Assembly: GCA_958298945.1 (NCBI GenBank)
Contig: OY282605.1
Coordinates: 10,741,811 to 10,805,810, forward strand
DNA from: Atherix ibis
Lineage: Eukaryota; Arthropoda; Insecta; Diptera; Athericidae
Direction of reading: 5' to 3'
Length of the DNA stretch: 64,000 nucleotides
Shown here: in pieces, positions 26,100 to 37,000 of the stretch
How the letters are laid out: each line of letters opens with the position of its first letter
How positions within the stretch are numbered: the first letter of the stretch is position 1
Translations under genes and position numbers: made by a program
Notes under the pieces: model-generated
What the model was told of the DNA's origin: nothing
The model's database searches: none
Seen by the model: the letters and a program-made list of their open reading frames with translations, nothing else

Positions 26100-26741
26100 A
26101 CAAAAAAACTGTATTATCATATTACGATAGTAAGCAGCATTAACTGTCATTATCTCACCAGCTACATTTTCTAAGAAGACTAGTCCGATAATGCCTCCAG
26201 CTCAAAATCCGCACGTTGTAGATATATTTGTTTCTCAACAATCACTCATGGATTTTCTGAACCCCAAATTATTTTATCAATTAACCAAGCCATCTAATTC
26301 TTGTTGTTCCAAAATCCATTCGACGAACATCATTCGTTGTACGTGGTCAGTAGGCTTCAGTTCTTAAGTCAATTGAACTTTTGTAAGCATGAAGATGCAA
26401 ATCTTTCATGCCAATTTATGATCACATGCTTTGTGCTAATTCACGACCACATGTCTAAGATCACTTATTGATCCTGAGTCCCTAAATTTTTTAGTTGATG
26501 CAGTCAAATCACTGTTCTGACCATATTTGGTACGGAAATTGCGAAATGCAACTGCCAAAGCTTTATTTTTTTTTAAATATTGCTCAATAATAAAAACGCT
26601 TTGTTATTTCGTATAGTGCTCTATTTTTAATAACCTTGAACTGTCAGCTATGACATTGTCTTTTTTTTCATTGGCAAAACTTAACCGCACAAATTGGCGC
26701 AAAATTCAAATTTTGCTTGATTATTTGGAACACCCTATATA
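26100..26741 (-). pseudogene. Rosa-like transposase N-terminal half
   Basis: On the minus strand the frame reads EQRVFIIEQYLKKNKALAVA, FRNFRTKYGQNSDLTASTKK, FRDSGSISDLRH, then LTKVQLTQELKPTDHVQRM-like text and GGIIGLVF...VNAAYYRNM. This is the helix-turn-helix, linker and pre-second-Asp region of the family, with several stops and shifts. It ends at the junction with the long-TIR element at 26099. The 5' end near 26727-26741 carries AACACCCTATA, which resembles TATAGGGTGTT at 25490-25500, so both may be the ends of one element into which the 25567-26099 element inserted. Confidence 0.6.
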
Positions 26742-28015
26742 ATATTATTTATGTTCATGACTTTTTTGCACATTTCGGATTGATGGAAGTCTTTCACTAG
26801 AAATACCTTCACCTCCTTATTTATACTCTTTATTTTATTAAGGATTAAGATAACGTCCTTTTAAGTGTTTTTTTTAGTCTCCGAAAACGGAAATAAGTCA
26901 CACAGACTTTGATCAGGTTGAAAGGAGGCTGAAGATCCAAGCTATCCCTTTTTTCGATAAAAACTCGATGATGGAGCTGGTCATATGACAGGAGGCGTTG
27001 AGCATCCAAGTCTCTTTAATAACCGATCTGACGCGTAAAACCCAATTTTCTAAGCCTTTCAAAGACTTTTATAAAAAAAAAAGTCATTTTTATTTAAAAA
27101 AAAGTCCTTTGAATATTTTTTGTTTTCCCCATTTTTTTTAGATTCTCAGCCCTTCTTTGGGACACCCTATATAATATTTTTTATATGACTTATGTATGGA
27201 GAAAAATTTTCATGACTTTTTGGCATGTTTCGGATTGATGGAAGTCATTTACTAGAATGGCCTTCACCTCCTTAGTTTTACTCTGTAGTATTAAGATAAC
27301 GTCTTTTAAAGTTTTTTTAATGTAAACGGAAACAAGTCACACAGACTTTGATAAAGTTGAAAGGGGGCTAAATATCACAGCTATCCACTTTTTCGATAAA
27401 AACTCATTGATGGAGATGATCATGTGATAGGCACTGATACGCAGAACCCTTTTTCTTAGCTTTTCAAGGGTTTTTTTTTATAAAAAAAATCCTTTATTAA
27501 AAAAAAAAGTCCTTTAAAGATTTTTTGTTTTCCCTATTTTTTTATGTTGAAGGCAGTTCAGAGCTTCTCAGCCCTTGTTTGGGACACCCTATATAATATT
27601 ATTTATAGGACTTCCTGCCATTATGCATGGAGACAATTTTTCATTCCTTTTTCGCACATTTCGGATTGATGGAAGTCTTTTACTAGAATGACCTTCCCCT
27701 CTTTGGTTACACTCCTCATTTATAATATTAAGATAACGTCTTTGTAAGTGTTTTTTTAGTGTCCAAAAAGTGAAACAAGTCACACAGACTGAGATCAAGT
27801 TGAAAAGGGGCTGAGGATCACAGATATTGAATTTTTCGATAAAAACTCGTTGATGGAGATGGTCATGTAACAGGCACTGACACGCAGAACACCTTTTTCT
27901 TAGCCTTTCAAGCAATATTTTTTATTAAAAAAAGTCCTTTTTATAAAAAAAAAAAAGTTTATTTTTCTCAGTTTTTGGTGTTGAAGGCCGTTCAGAGCTT
28001 CTCAGCCCTTCTAAA
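26727..28015 (-). repeat. Three tandem ~425-435-bp units, each the 3' half of a mariner
   Basis: Units start at 26727, 27159 and 27581 with GG(A/G)ACACCCTATATAATATT. Read on the minus strand, each gives in order a second-Asp region (WMLNASCHMT..I.EFLSKKG, Asp-Asn deleted), a third-Asp region (SLCDLF.FSETKKTLK, from LAPCDFFLFPKLKKxLK) and a decayed C-terminus. The same element type is seen at 11793-11996, 50740-50960 and 60280-60640. Unit boundaries coincide with the terminal-repeat-like sequence, as expected if the units arose by tandem end-joining. Confidence 0.6.
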
Positions 28016-30509
28016 ACGCTCCATCAAAAACCTTGTGGTCTTGATAAGGCCTGTTCACCAAAGACTCATTTTATTACAACTCTATAGGGTCGTGATGTTA
28101 CCGAATTATATTGAAACTTTAACTGAAAGCTCTTTTTTTGGTATCAGTATTGTCAGTCTCAATAATTTATTCACACCTTGTTGAAGGAGGCTTCAAACTT
28201 TTACTGCTCCTATAAACTACAGTTTATGTAGAATGGAGAAATGATTTCGAAAATTTTTCAAAACTCTTTTTAAAAAAAATTCGTATTTTTTCCTGAAAAA
28301 AATTGTTTATATTTAATCAGTTTAACAATGACTAAAATTGTCTAGTCGAATTTAAATATCAATTGAATTTAATTGAATCTAACAATAATGCTTTAAATAG
28401 TAAATACGAGTAAGTGTACATATTGAACTAAGCAACGCCTAGAAAATCTTTATTACATCCTCGATAAACGATGAAAATCAATCAATTAGTGTTAACAAAT
28501 CACTGTTCGTTTTGTCAATGGAGCGTGATCATTGGAAAAGGTAATTTGAAACGATTTGTATCGATTTCAAATCCATGGAGCACCAACTGAAACATGGCCT
28601 CAATATTTTCCGTAAGAATCAATCGACTGTGTCCAAGAGGAAAATTCCCCATTGCCGTTTTCACATGAACATAAAAATGAAAGAAAATTTGAAAAATATT
28701 TGGCAATTACTTTTGGAAAAAAATACTTTAGGTGATTTACTCTTTTCCGGTTGTAGTTTATACAACAAATCACAAGTCCTACAAAGTATACACAATATTT
28801 GAATATTTATATTAGAAATAAATCGTTTTATGCCAATTTACTTTTGGCCTTTTTAAAAATGAATAAATACACTTCCGTTTCGTTCATATGAAAATGATTT
28901 CATAGAAATTTTAGAAAACATTTTTTTTTTTGCTTACTTGATAAAAGGTATTTTTCTTAGAAGATTTTGAAATAAATTAACAAATACAAAAATTGGCCCA
29001 TCAAATAGATATATTGGTCTTGTTCAGATATCATAGAAAAATTGAATTTTACTATTTTTGTCATAAATTTTAAATATGTAAATTATTCAAAAAAGGAAAA
29101 CATCAAGCATAATGTTCTAAATAAATGTAACTCCTTTGAAATATTTATCATAGATAGTAGTATAATGTTATATGTTTACGACGAGCATATGATATGTTAA
29201 GAAAGAAAATCAATAAATAAATCCATAATAAATACACAAATTTTCTTTGTTTGTTTTGAATTTTTAATAAATTATGGGAAAAAGGTAACTGAACGAATTC
29301 TAATATAAATAATAGACTATATTCATAAAAGATATATATATTAAAAATAGCAACAAAAAAAATATGAACTGGAAATAATATTATGAACCTGAAATTGAGC
29401 AATATTGAAAGCCATTTTAACTTCAAAGCTTTCGATAGAATGGAATCATTTTTCTTAGAAATTTTAATAAAATTGTATTTTTATTTTTTATTTTTTACGA
29501 AATCATCAAGAAATAATAATTCACAATCCATTGAGTTTCAAGCACAATAATCTATTTTTATTTAGGAAAAAACATTTTTTTTTTTTGATACATTTGTTTT
29601 TGAGCTTTTTTCATATTTTCAATGGCGAATAAAATCTTTTCAAAATTGGCTATAATATGCAGATTTAAAGATTATTATTAATGTCGATTTATTATAATAT
29701 GATTAATTCTATGAAATGTTATTTTCTTTCTCTTATTTCTAACGATATAGAAAATTAATAATAAACATTTTTTTTTTTTGGATATGATAATTTCAATAAT
29801 AATAATAAGAAAAAATAAATCTCTTCATCTTAATTCTTGGAATATATTTTTTTTCAAGTCAAATATTAATACTCTTATACTTTTTAAAAAAAAAAAAAAA
29901 AAATATAATAGAATAAAAGCATCGTCTAATTTGATTTTTATGTTAAAAATATTGAACACGAGTTCCACTTTTATTATTAATCCAGTTGTACTCAATCATA
30001 CCTATTTGTTTATATGTATTGTATATAAAAAAAATATCTATATTTTCTCTACGAGAGAATATCTAACAACAACTTAATAGCTTAAAAAGCATTTTTTTTT
30101 TATACTCAAATAATAGAAAACATATTCAGTCATTCTATTCTATTTATTATATATTGCATGTATAAGATCTAATGGCTTTTTGGAATATTTTCAATAATAG
30201 CTGTTATAGAAATACATACAATAATATGATAATTTTGAAATATATAAATTTATTCAGATTTTTTATATTGTACAAAAATATACTCGTATTTTCGTTTTAT
30301 TCAATAAAGAAATCCTTAAAAAATCAAAATAAAATCCCATTTTTCTTAGATAGTAAATTAGAATTTAAAATTTTTGTATCTTATAGAAAGGATGTAAAAT
30401 ATTTTAATAAGAACTTGTTTATTTAATTAATGATATTATATATATTTAAATAGTTTATGATATTTTTTTTCCATCAATAAAAATAATCCATAAACTGAAG
30501 AAATCTATT
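28016..30509. other. AT-rich stretch without a recognised gene
   Basis: A less AT-rich patch at 28490-28720 is open on the minus strand (63 codons) but has no recognised motif. The rest is A/T runs and short frames made by composition. Confidence 0.35.
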
Positions 30510-31860
30510 AAAATATACCCCTTTGTTCATACGAACTAATAAGCATGTTTACAATCCTAGGAAAAATGTTATCGAAGAACTTATTCTGAAATGCTTATAC
30601 GCTATTCGTGAGTAGGACAAAATAATTTCAAATCAACAGTTTCGATTCAGAAGTGAACATTCCATAATGCACAATATTTTCTTGAGCAGAAAAAAGTGTT
30701 GTCCAGGCACTAGATATTCCTAGATATCTTCAACACATTTGATGAAGTATGTCTCCCTGACATACTTTCAAAAGTGAAAAAATTTTACAACGACAAAACC
30801 TACCCCCCTCCCTCCTCTTCCAGAATGATTGTCTTATCATCAGATGCTACCTCATTATCATTATAAGAAGTCCAGTTGAATCAAAGAACTACGGACGTTT
30901 CGGCTTCAGGACTAGTTCTAATTAGTCTTGTCTTCGACGCCTACGCTGACAGCATTTATTTTATTTTGCCTTTATTTATGTGCAGTCCAAGATTTTTCAC
31001 CGCCGGCTCAATCTTGATGAGGACCTCTAGTATAGCTTTTTCTAAAAGCTACCGACGATAAAATTACCTACGTCTCAAAGCGAAATTTTCAAGTAGTTAA
31101 ACATGGCGAGTTCTCCATTATATACCGTGTTCTCGTCACTACCAACGATATATATTCCAATGATAACACTTTAATAACTATAAGTTCTAATGACAATCTC
31201 CATAAAAAGCTCCACTTCTTTTCTTATCATCAGATCCTACTTTTCCAAACAAAATTTTCAAATATATTATGGCAGTCTTATCAATATTTATACCTTTGCC
31301 CTCAATTCCTATTCCATCCCTTTTGCTCGGATAGTTTTTTATAAGTAATTTTTTTTCTTATATTATTTTTTACCGCTTTTTCTTCTCTTTTCTTCTTTCT
31401 TTCCCATGTAGAAATAATCACCTTCAGGTATCTCCATTATCCCCTATATGTTCAAGCATAATTTTTTTTTTGGTTATGGTGGCTGTGGAAGCACAATTCT
31501 GCAAAAACCCGCATAAAGGTAGCAACAAGCATGCCTAACAGAATGAAGTGCTCTCTCTTAATATGGTCTTAATGGGCCATACTCCTGTATAACTTCACGT
31601 TCATAGAATTTCTTTTCATCAAAATTTGTATACCTTCCTCTCCCCTCCAACACCCAAAATACTAATTTTTTTTTTTCAAACCATAACAAATAGCTCAAAA
31701 TGTCGAGCACTTTAACATATTTCCTATTATCACTGGTGTTCCTGAGGGTAGCATTTTTGGACCACTGCTGTACAATATTTACATAAACGATCTTTCTTCC
31801 AACGACAATATGTGCCAGTTACAAAATCGTTATGATTGTGCAATTCTATAAGGGCCTCCT
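30510..31860 (+). pseudogene. Jockey-like LINE reverse-transcriptase relic
   Basis: In + frames separated by shifts and stops: QFRFRSEHSIMHNI (from QxGFRxxHSTxxQ), FLDIFNTFDEVCLPDILSKV (from FLDxxxAFDxVWHxGLLxKL) at about 30710-30780, and ITGVPEGSIFGPLLYNIY.ND (from AGVPQGSxLGPLLYNIYxxD) at about 31735-31790. Order and spacing match a LINE polymerase domain with internal losses. The YADD-box strand is not recognisable. Confidence 0.6.
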
Positions 31861-31984
31861 ACCAGTTACAAAATCGTTATGATTGCGATCAAAACTGTTT
31901 CAGAAAGTGAAGAATAAACTCTCTATCAAGAACAACCCCTTCGCATACATATTATCGGTAATATTATTTCACAATAAATGTTAC

Positions 31985-32350
31985 AACTTCAACTTCCTAA
32001 TCTTCTTCATCTGCTTCACTTTCTTCTTCTTCCTAATCTTCTTCATCTTCTTCATCTTTTGTATCTTATTCTATTCTTCATCTGCCGCAGCATCCAGTTC
32101 ATCTGCATCTTCTTCACTTTCTTCATCTTCCTAATCTTCTCCATCTTTTTCTTCTTCCTAATCTTTTCAACTTCTTCATCTTCTTTATCTTCTCCATTTT
32201 TGTCATCTTCTTCATCTGTTACATCTTCTTCATCTTCTTCATATTCTTCATCTTCTTCATCTTCCTCAGCTTCCTGTTCATCTTCATCATCTTCATGTTC
32301 TTTATCTTCTTCATCTTATTCATTTTCTTCTTCTTCTTCTTTTACTTCTT
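31985..32350. repeat. CTTCAT/CTTCTT-rich trinucleotide tract
   Basis: About 360 bases of nearly pure pyrimidine triplets (CTTCATCTTCTT variants) with imperfect 12-18-base periodicity. The long Ser/Phe/Leu-rich frames over it are artefacts of the triplet repeat. Confidence 0.9.
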
Positions 32351-32359
32351 TTTAACCAT

Positions 32360-32700
32360 GTTTCATGCCCCATGCAGGACAACATTCAATCTTCTGTCAA
32401 TTCATGCAGTGAGTGCTCCCTCATTACCCCACGTATATTTGTGTAACTATCTGGTCCTGCCCCTAACCAGCTCCAGCCATTACAGATAGATCCATTTGCT
32501 AGCAGTCACAAACCAATCAGTTATCCTAACTATTGATAGTCAGGCCTACCTAAGCCTCTACTATCATCTGCAGTGATAGCACCCGCGGTTCTACCATTCC
32601 TCAGCTCCAGTACTAAGATATAGGTGGCAACCACAGCTGAGAACTGTTGTAATAACCTACCACTACTAGACCAGCTGAAGACCACGGATTCACTAAGACC
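32360..32700. repeat. GC-richer dispersed repeat, second copy
   Basis: It shares CTACTATCATCTGCAGTGAT-type sequence and the following CAACCACAGCT with 11280-11440. It lies directly right of the LINE relic and the triplet tract, so it may be the LINE's 3' untranslated end. No frame is recognised. Confidence 0.4.
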
Positions 32701-33688
32701 CGTAATCCGCTTCTTTTAGATAGCCGAACAAAATATAGGAATAAGGCCCACATGAACTTACGAAATAGAATTTCAGTGTTCCAATTTCCATCAACTTCAA
32801 GTCCTTTCATCGAAAATCCTCTGTTACAAAAAAATCCCCCTTAAACACTAGAAAACGCAATGACTCCAAAGATTTCCTAAGTTTAAGAAATTAAATTTAG
32901 AGTAAATCTGATGATTGGGAATTTTTAATCCTCTCTTATGTGTTATGTTACTGTTCCTCATGTTTCAAAAAAAAAATCTGCTCACTATTTGAGAAAAGTA
33001 GAAAATCTTTAAAAAAAGCTATTAATGAAATTTACCAAAATGCTTTAAATATAAAATTAGTAACACTAGTAAATTGCAGAAAAATTTAAAAAGAAAATAT
33101 AAGAACGGATTTTCCATTTTTTTTCTTTCAAAATAAAATTATTAAATTTAAATACTATTCATGTTTTATAAATAGTATTAACTTTAATCATGTTTATTTC
33201 TTTGAAAAAGAAAAAATAATGAATCAAACATTTAAGCTCTTTTCGTAGAATAGTGAAATGAAAATGTTTCTATAATCCCATTGTATATAAAATAAAATTC
33301 TTATGATTAAAAAATAATATACATTTTATAAGATTCTCCAAGAAATATATTTAAGAGCAAAGAAAAACTATAACAAAACCAAAATATACAAATCTATATA
33401 ATACCATGAAAATAAACAATATTTATTTTAACATTTAATATAACAACAAATTTATACGACATATTCATATATTATATTATGAATGTTTAAAATGTTCAAC
33501 AATTTAATCCTAAATATCAACAAAATATTTTACATATTCCGATTTGATCTTATATCGAAAACTGGGGCAGAAAAATCAAAGAGGAAAATTCCGAAATTAT
33601 TAACAGATTATGACATTTACATGTAATAAAATGATGAAAATTATTATCATAAAATCAAATATCAAACTCATAAGGAGAAACTTAAATA
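32701..33688. other. AT-rich stretch, nothing recognised
   Basis: It contains only AT-rich sequence downstream (in minus-strand terms) of microprotein ORF B, including TTTATT at about 33422, which is AATAAA on the minus strand and a possible end of that transcript. Confidence 0.3.
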
Positions 33689-33820
33689 TTAGCGTTTTTT
33701 CTTATGGATAAAGTCCAGTAAACTGGAGCCGATTGGGCCTATTAAGAGCAGACAAACGACTGTCAACAATATAAAGTAGATTATAGCTAACAACAGGTTA
33801 AATCCAGGAACATTGTGCAT
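33689..33820 (-). CDS. Single-pass membrane microprotein ORF B (43 residues)
   Basis: The frame runs from ATG at 33820 to TAA at 33689-33691. The peptide is MHNVPGFN, a continuous hydrophobic helix at about residues 9-35 (LLLAIIYFILLTVVCLLLIG, then PIGSSLL), and a dibasic end (HKKKR) that resembles an ER-retrieval or tail-anchor signal. Codons are rich in CTG, CTC, GGC, CCA, ATC and GAC inside very AT-rich DNA. The frame stays open upstream of the ATG to about 33855, so B can also be the second exon of ORF A: acceptor TCAG before 33848, intron 163 nt, 88 residues after joining. AATAAA on this strand occurs about 260 bases downstream (at about 33422). Family unknown. Confidence 0.5.
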   Translation of the reverse strand: MHNVPGFNLLLAIIYFILLTVVCLLLIGPIGSSLLDFIHKKKR

Positions 33821-33950
33821 GTTATTTATGTTGAACACCTGTTGAACACTGATTCAATATTATTAAACCAAAAATCATGTGTACAATGTTCATACGTACA
33901 CGTACATAAACGTATATATAGATTTTAACAATAAATATTTCTCAATAATC

Positions 33951-34118
33951 TCAACCATATCGAATTGTATTATATTTGATTAAAAAATATTGTGTTCTTT
34001 TCTGAGAATACAACAATATCGCATAAATAAGACCAACGATACCGAAAACAAACAACAGAAAACAACGGTCACTATGGGCCCATAGCGGTAGGTCTAATGT
34101 TTCACTATGGATTGTCAT
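33951..34118 (-). CDS. Single-pass membrane microprotein ORF A (55 residues)
   Basis: The frame runs from ATG at 34118 to TGA at 33951, with an in-frame stop upstream and A at -3. A polar N-terminus (MTIHSETLDLPLWAHSDRC) is followed by a membrane helix at about residues 20-37 (FLLFVFGIVGLIYAILLY) and a basic tail from QKR. The first ~38 codons use G/C-containing codons (GAC, CTA CCG, TGG GCC, CTG, TTC GGT ATC) that stand out from the AT-rich surroundings. The last ~17 codons return to background composition. That break suggests the coding part may end at a donor (GTATTC, starting at 34011) and splice to ORF B. I do not recognise the family. Confidence 0.45.
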   Translation of the reverse strand: MTIHSETLDLPLWAHSDRCFLLFVFGIVGLIYAILLYSQKRTQYFLIKYNTIRYG

Positions 34119-34689
34119 ATTGAAATGGGGCCAAAATTTACTAACTATGCACAGACTGCTTTAAGATTTCTCCTCCGAAACTTGAAAAAAAAAATATGGT
34201 ACGACCTTTTTGTATAGAAAAGAAAACTTGTTAAATTGAAGAAAAAAATATTAAAATTTACCTTTCGAAAGTAAAACCTTCAATAGACTTCATTTCAATA
34301 GAGTTTATTATAAAAAGTAATTTCAAATGTAATTTTTAATAATATTTGATACCTTTTGAACTAATGACATAATAACCTAAAAATTTTACCGACAAGAAGA
34401 TTATTATTATTAAAAAAAAATTTAAATTTGATATTTGTTAAAAGAAATAAAATTCAAATTCGTTTAAAAAAAAAGTTTTTTTCTTAAAAACACTTCTCTA
34501 TAAAGTTCAGAATAGAAAAATATTTTTAAATAAATCCAATTATATAAAATTATATTTTTTTTTATTATCTGCTTAATAAGGGATGTTCTTAAAATAAGTT
34601 CATAAAAAAATTAACAAATAATTTTTAATTAAAATAAAAAAACAGTATTTGGATTAATCAAATTCGTTTTTATTGAGCTTGAGAATTTA

Positions 34690-35380
34690 TGTACAGGAAA
34701 TTTTTGAGTATCATCATAGGAAGAAATCTAGTTCGAGGTAGGCAATCTCTACTTTTTGACATTGGCCGCACAATTTCTATTATAACAAATTAACTGTATG
34801 ACGGGGAAATCTTCTGTTGGAACTACGTGCTGTCAAACCCCTTATTGACCAAATGCAAGGATAAAATATATTCATAGCATCTCTCTATATTGCTCAACAG
34901 TTACAACGAGACCATTTCCAGCAGCAACATGGGCCCAGAAACAACTATGGACAGCTTTTTTAAGATAGGATATTCTATCCCCCAATTGATCAAATTTAAT
35001 CCCAATTGATCAAATTTAAGGATGGAAATATTTTATAGCGCTCACCAGTCATCTTACCAACATTGCCAGCAGCATTCTTGAAGAAATACAGACCACCAAT
35101 GCACTGCACAGTCATTTTACGAAAGTGTATAGTTCCTTTTTGCAAAATATTTTTATGCGCAATGACTCATGGGTGATCCTGGCTTTGGGTAAATTTTCAC
35201 AAAGCACAACTTTATTCTTAATAAAGCGAGGCCTTGTTAGAATATACCAAGTTCTTCAAAATTATCCACTACATAATTTTAAGGAACGTTTTTTTAGACC
35301 CACTTTGTTTACGTAAAAATATCATAAATAAAAGGCAATAATTTTTTATTGAAACATAATCAATAAATTTATTAGAAATT
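34690..35380 (-). pseudogene. Rosa-like transposase middle region, segmental copy 1
   Basis: The minus strand carries, in shifting frames, GGLYFFKNAAGNVGKMTGERY (from GPYFFENExGNxVTVNGERY) and a second, related stretch (CFWAHVAAGNGLVVT.EQYREML). The middle of the transposase is thus partly duplicated inside the copy. The same arrangement is found at 39700-40220, where the frames are longer. Stops are frequent. Confidence 0.5.
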
Positions 35381-35393
35381 CAAATGTTAAAAA

Positions 35394-36295
35394 TTAACAC
35401 CAACATGGACTTATGCACTCAAAAGTTTCATACAAAAAAGAAATAAATAAGAAATTAGAGCCAACACGGACTTATGTACTCAAAAGTTTCATACAGAAAA
35501 AAGTAAACAAGGAATTAACACCAACATGGACTTATGCACTCAAAAGTTTCATACAGAAAAAAAGTAAATATGGAATTAGAGCCAACATGGACTTATGCAC
35601 TCAAAAGTTTCATACAGAAAAAATGTAAATAAGGAATTAGAGCCAACATGGACTTATGCACTCAAAAGTTTTATACAGAAAAAAGTAAATAAGGAATTAC
35701 GGCCAACATGGACTTATGCACTCAAAAGTTTCATACAAAAAAGAAATAAATAAGAAATTAGAGCCAACACGGACTTATGTACTCAAAAGTTTCATACAGA
35801 AAGAAAGTAAATAAGGAATTAACACCAACATGGACTTATGCACTCAAAAGTTTCATACAGAAAAAAAGTAAATAAGGCATTAGAGCCAACATAGACTTAT
35901 GCACTCAAAAGTTTCATACAAAAAAAAAGTAAATGAGGAATTAGAGCCAACATGGACTTGTGCACTCAAAAGTTTCATACAAAAAAAAAGTAAATGAGGA
36001 ATTAGAGCCAACATGGACTTATGTACTCAAAAGTTTCATACAGAAAAAAAGTAAATAAGGCATTAGAGCCAACATGGACTTATGCACTCAAAAGTTTCAT
36101 ACAAAAAAGAAATAAATAAGAAATTAGAGCCAACACGGACTTATGCACTCAAAAGTTTCATACAAAAAACATTAAATAAGAAATAAGAGCCAACATGGAC
36201 TTATGCACTCAAAAGTTTCATACAAAAAAAAAATTAAATAAGAAATTAGAGCCAACATGCACTTATGCACTCAAAAGTTTCATACAGAATAAAAC
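35394..36295. repeat. Minisatellite of 60-61-bp units, about 15 copies
   Basis: The unit reads CCAACATGGACTTATGCACT, CAAAAGTTTCATACAGAAAA, AAAGTAAATAAGGAATTAGAG. Copies are very similar and show shared variants (CACGGACTTATGTACT) recurring at intervals, so larger units were copied. The same unit occurs at 40418-40463 and 41640-41755, where a mariner has split it. The 3' flank (CTATTAAAAAAACTATAATT + ACTCATAAAA) is shared with the second locus. The open frame across 35413-35628 exists because the unit is close to a multiple of three. Confidence 0.95.
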
Positions 36296-36379
36296 TCTAT
36301 TAAAAAAACTATAATTACTCATAAAAATATGAGTAAGAAAATGAAAAAAAGGATTCCAAAGCAACAGTTTGGAATCCCT

Positions 36380-37000
36380 TTCTTCGTTCACAAAAAGGCT
36401 CTTTGTTGTGATGAGTCCAAACTTGAAATTCTTAATGTCTAACAGAGCCACGTTTATTTGTCGGTATTTTTAACGAGAGGATGCTGGAGGGTTGAGTAAT
36501 TGTCAATGGAAGATATGGGGGAGAGAATTTGATAGTTTGGGAATGGTTTGGAGTTCTTTCAAAAGAAGACATTGAAAGAACACAAGGACTTATTGGAGAT
36601 TATCTATATTTATTCGGGAACTATAATTTTTGGAAAGTTCATAGCTCATCAGCAAAATAATAACCCTAAAAGTTCTTAATTTTGTACTAGAAGGTGTTGT
36701 GACAATCTTCGAAGAGGATAATATGGCCAGATAAAATTACCAGATAATTTTCTTATCAAATATTTCCGAGACGAGTTGGACCAAAAGGCCAAATCGAAAA
36801 ATCCTATAAGCCAACAAGACCTCTGCAAAAAAAAACTAAGAAGTTTTAAGAAAAAGTTTAAATACAATTACTCCGAATACTCAAAAAAAAAAATTACTTG
36901 AAAAAATGTAAAAAAAAAAGTTTTAAGACAAATTCGTCGAAAGGCTGAATCGAAAAATCCTATAAGCCAACAAGACCTCTGAAAAAAAGCTTCTTAAAAG
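36380..37000 (+). pseudogene. Tc1-like transposase relic
   Basis: In + frames: ALCCDESKLEIL (from LFSDESKFxxF, first Asp), about 30 codons on GGENLIVWEWFG (from GGGxxMVWGCF), and at about 36735-36830 LIKYFRDELDQKAKSK.PISQQDL (from LWDELDRKVRxKxPxSxxxLW, the segment just after the last catalytic residue). The part holding the second and third catalytic residues is lost or unreadable. The last motif is repeated once more at 36935-36985 (KAESKNPISQQDL). Tc1-like elements use a DD34E triad, distinct from the mariners here. Confidence 0.6.

Noticed and set aside
28515..28802. Frames of 63 and 75 codons in a less AT-rich patch
   Set aside because: No domain, no splice borders or conserved features visible; not strong enough to call.
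31978..32355. 125-codon Ser/Leu/Phe-rich frame
   Set aside because: Product of the CTTCAT/CTTCTT triplet tract; several frames are open at once.
35413..35628. 71-codon frame over the 60-bp minisatellite
   Set aside because: It exists only because the unit is close to a multiple of three; it changes frame where the unit is 61 bases.
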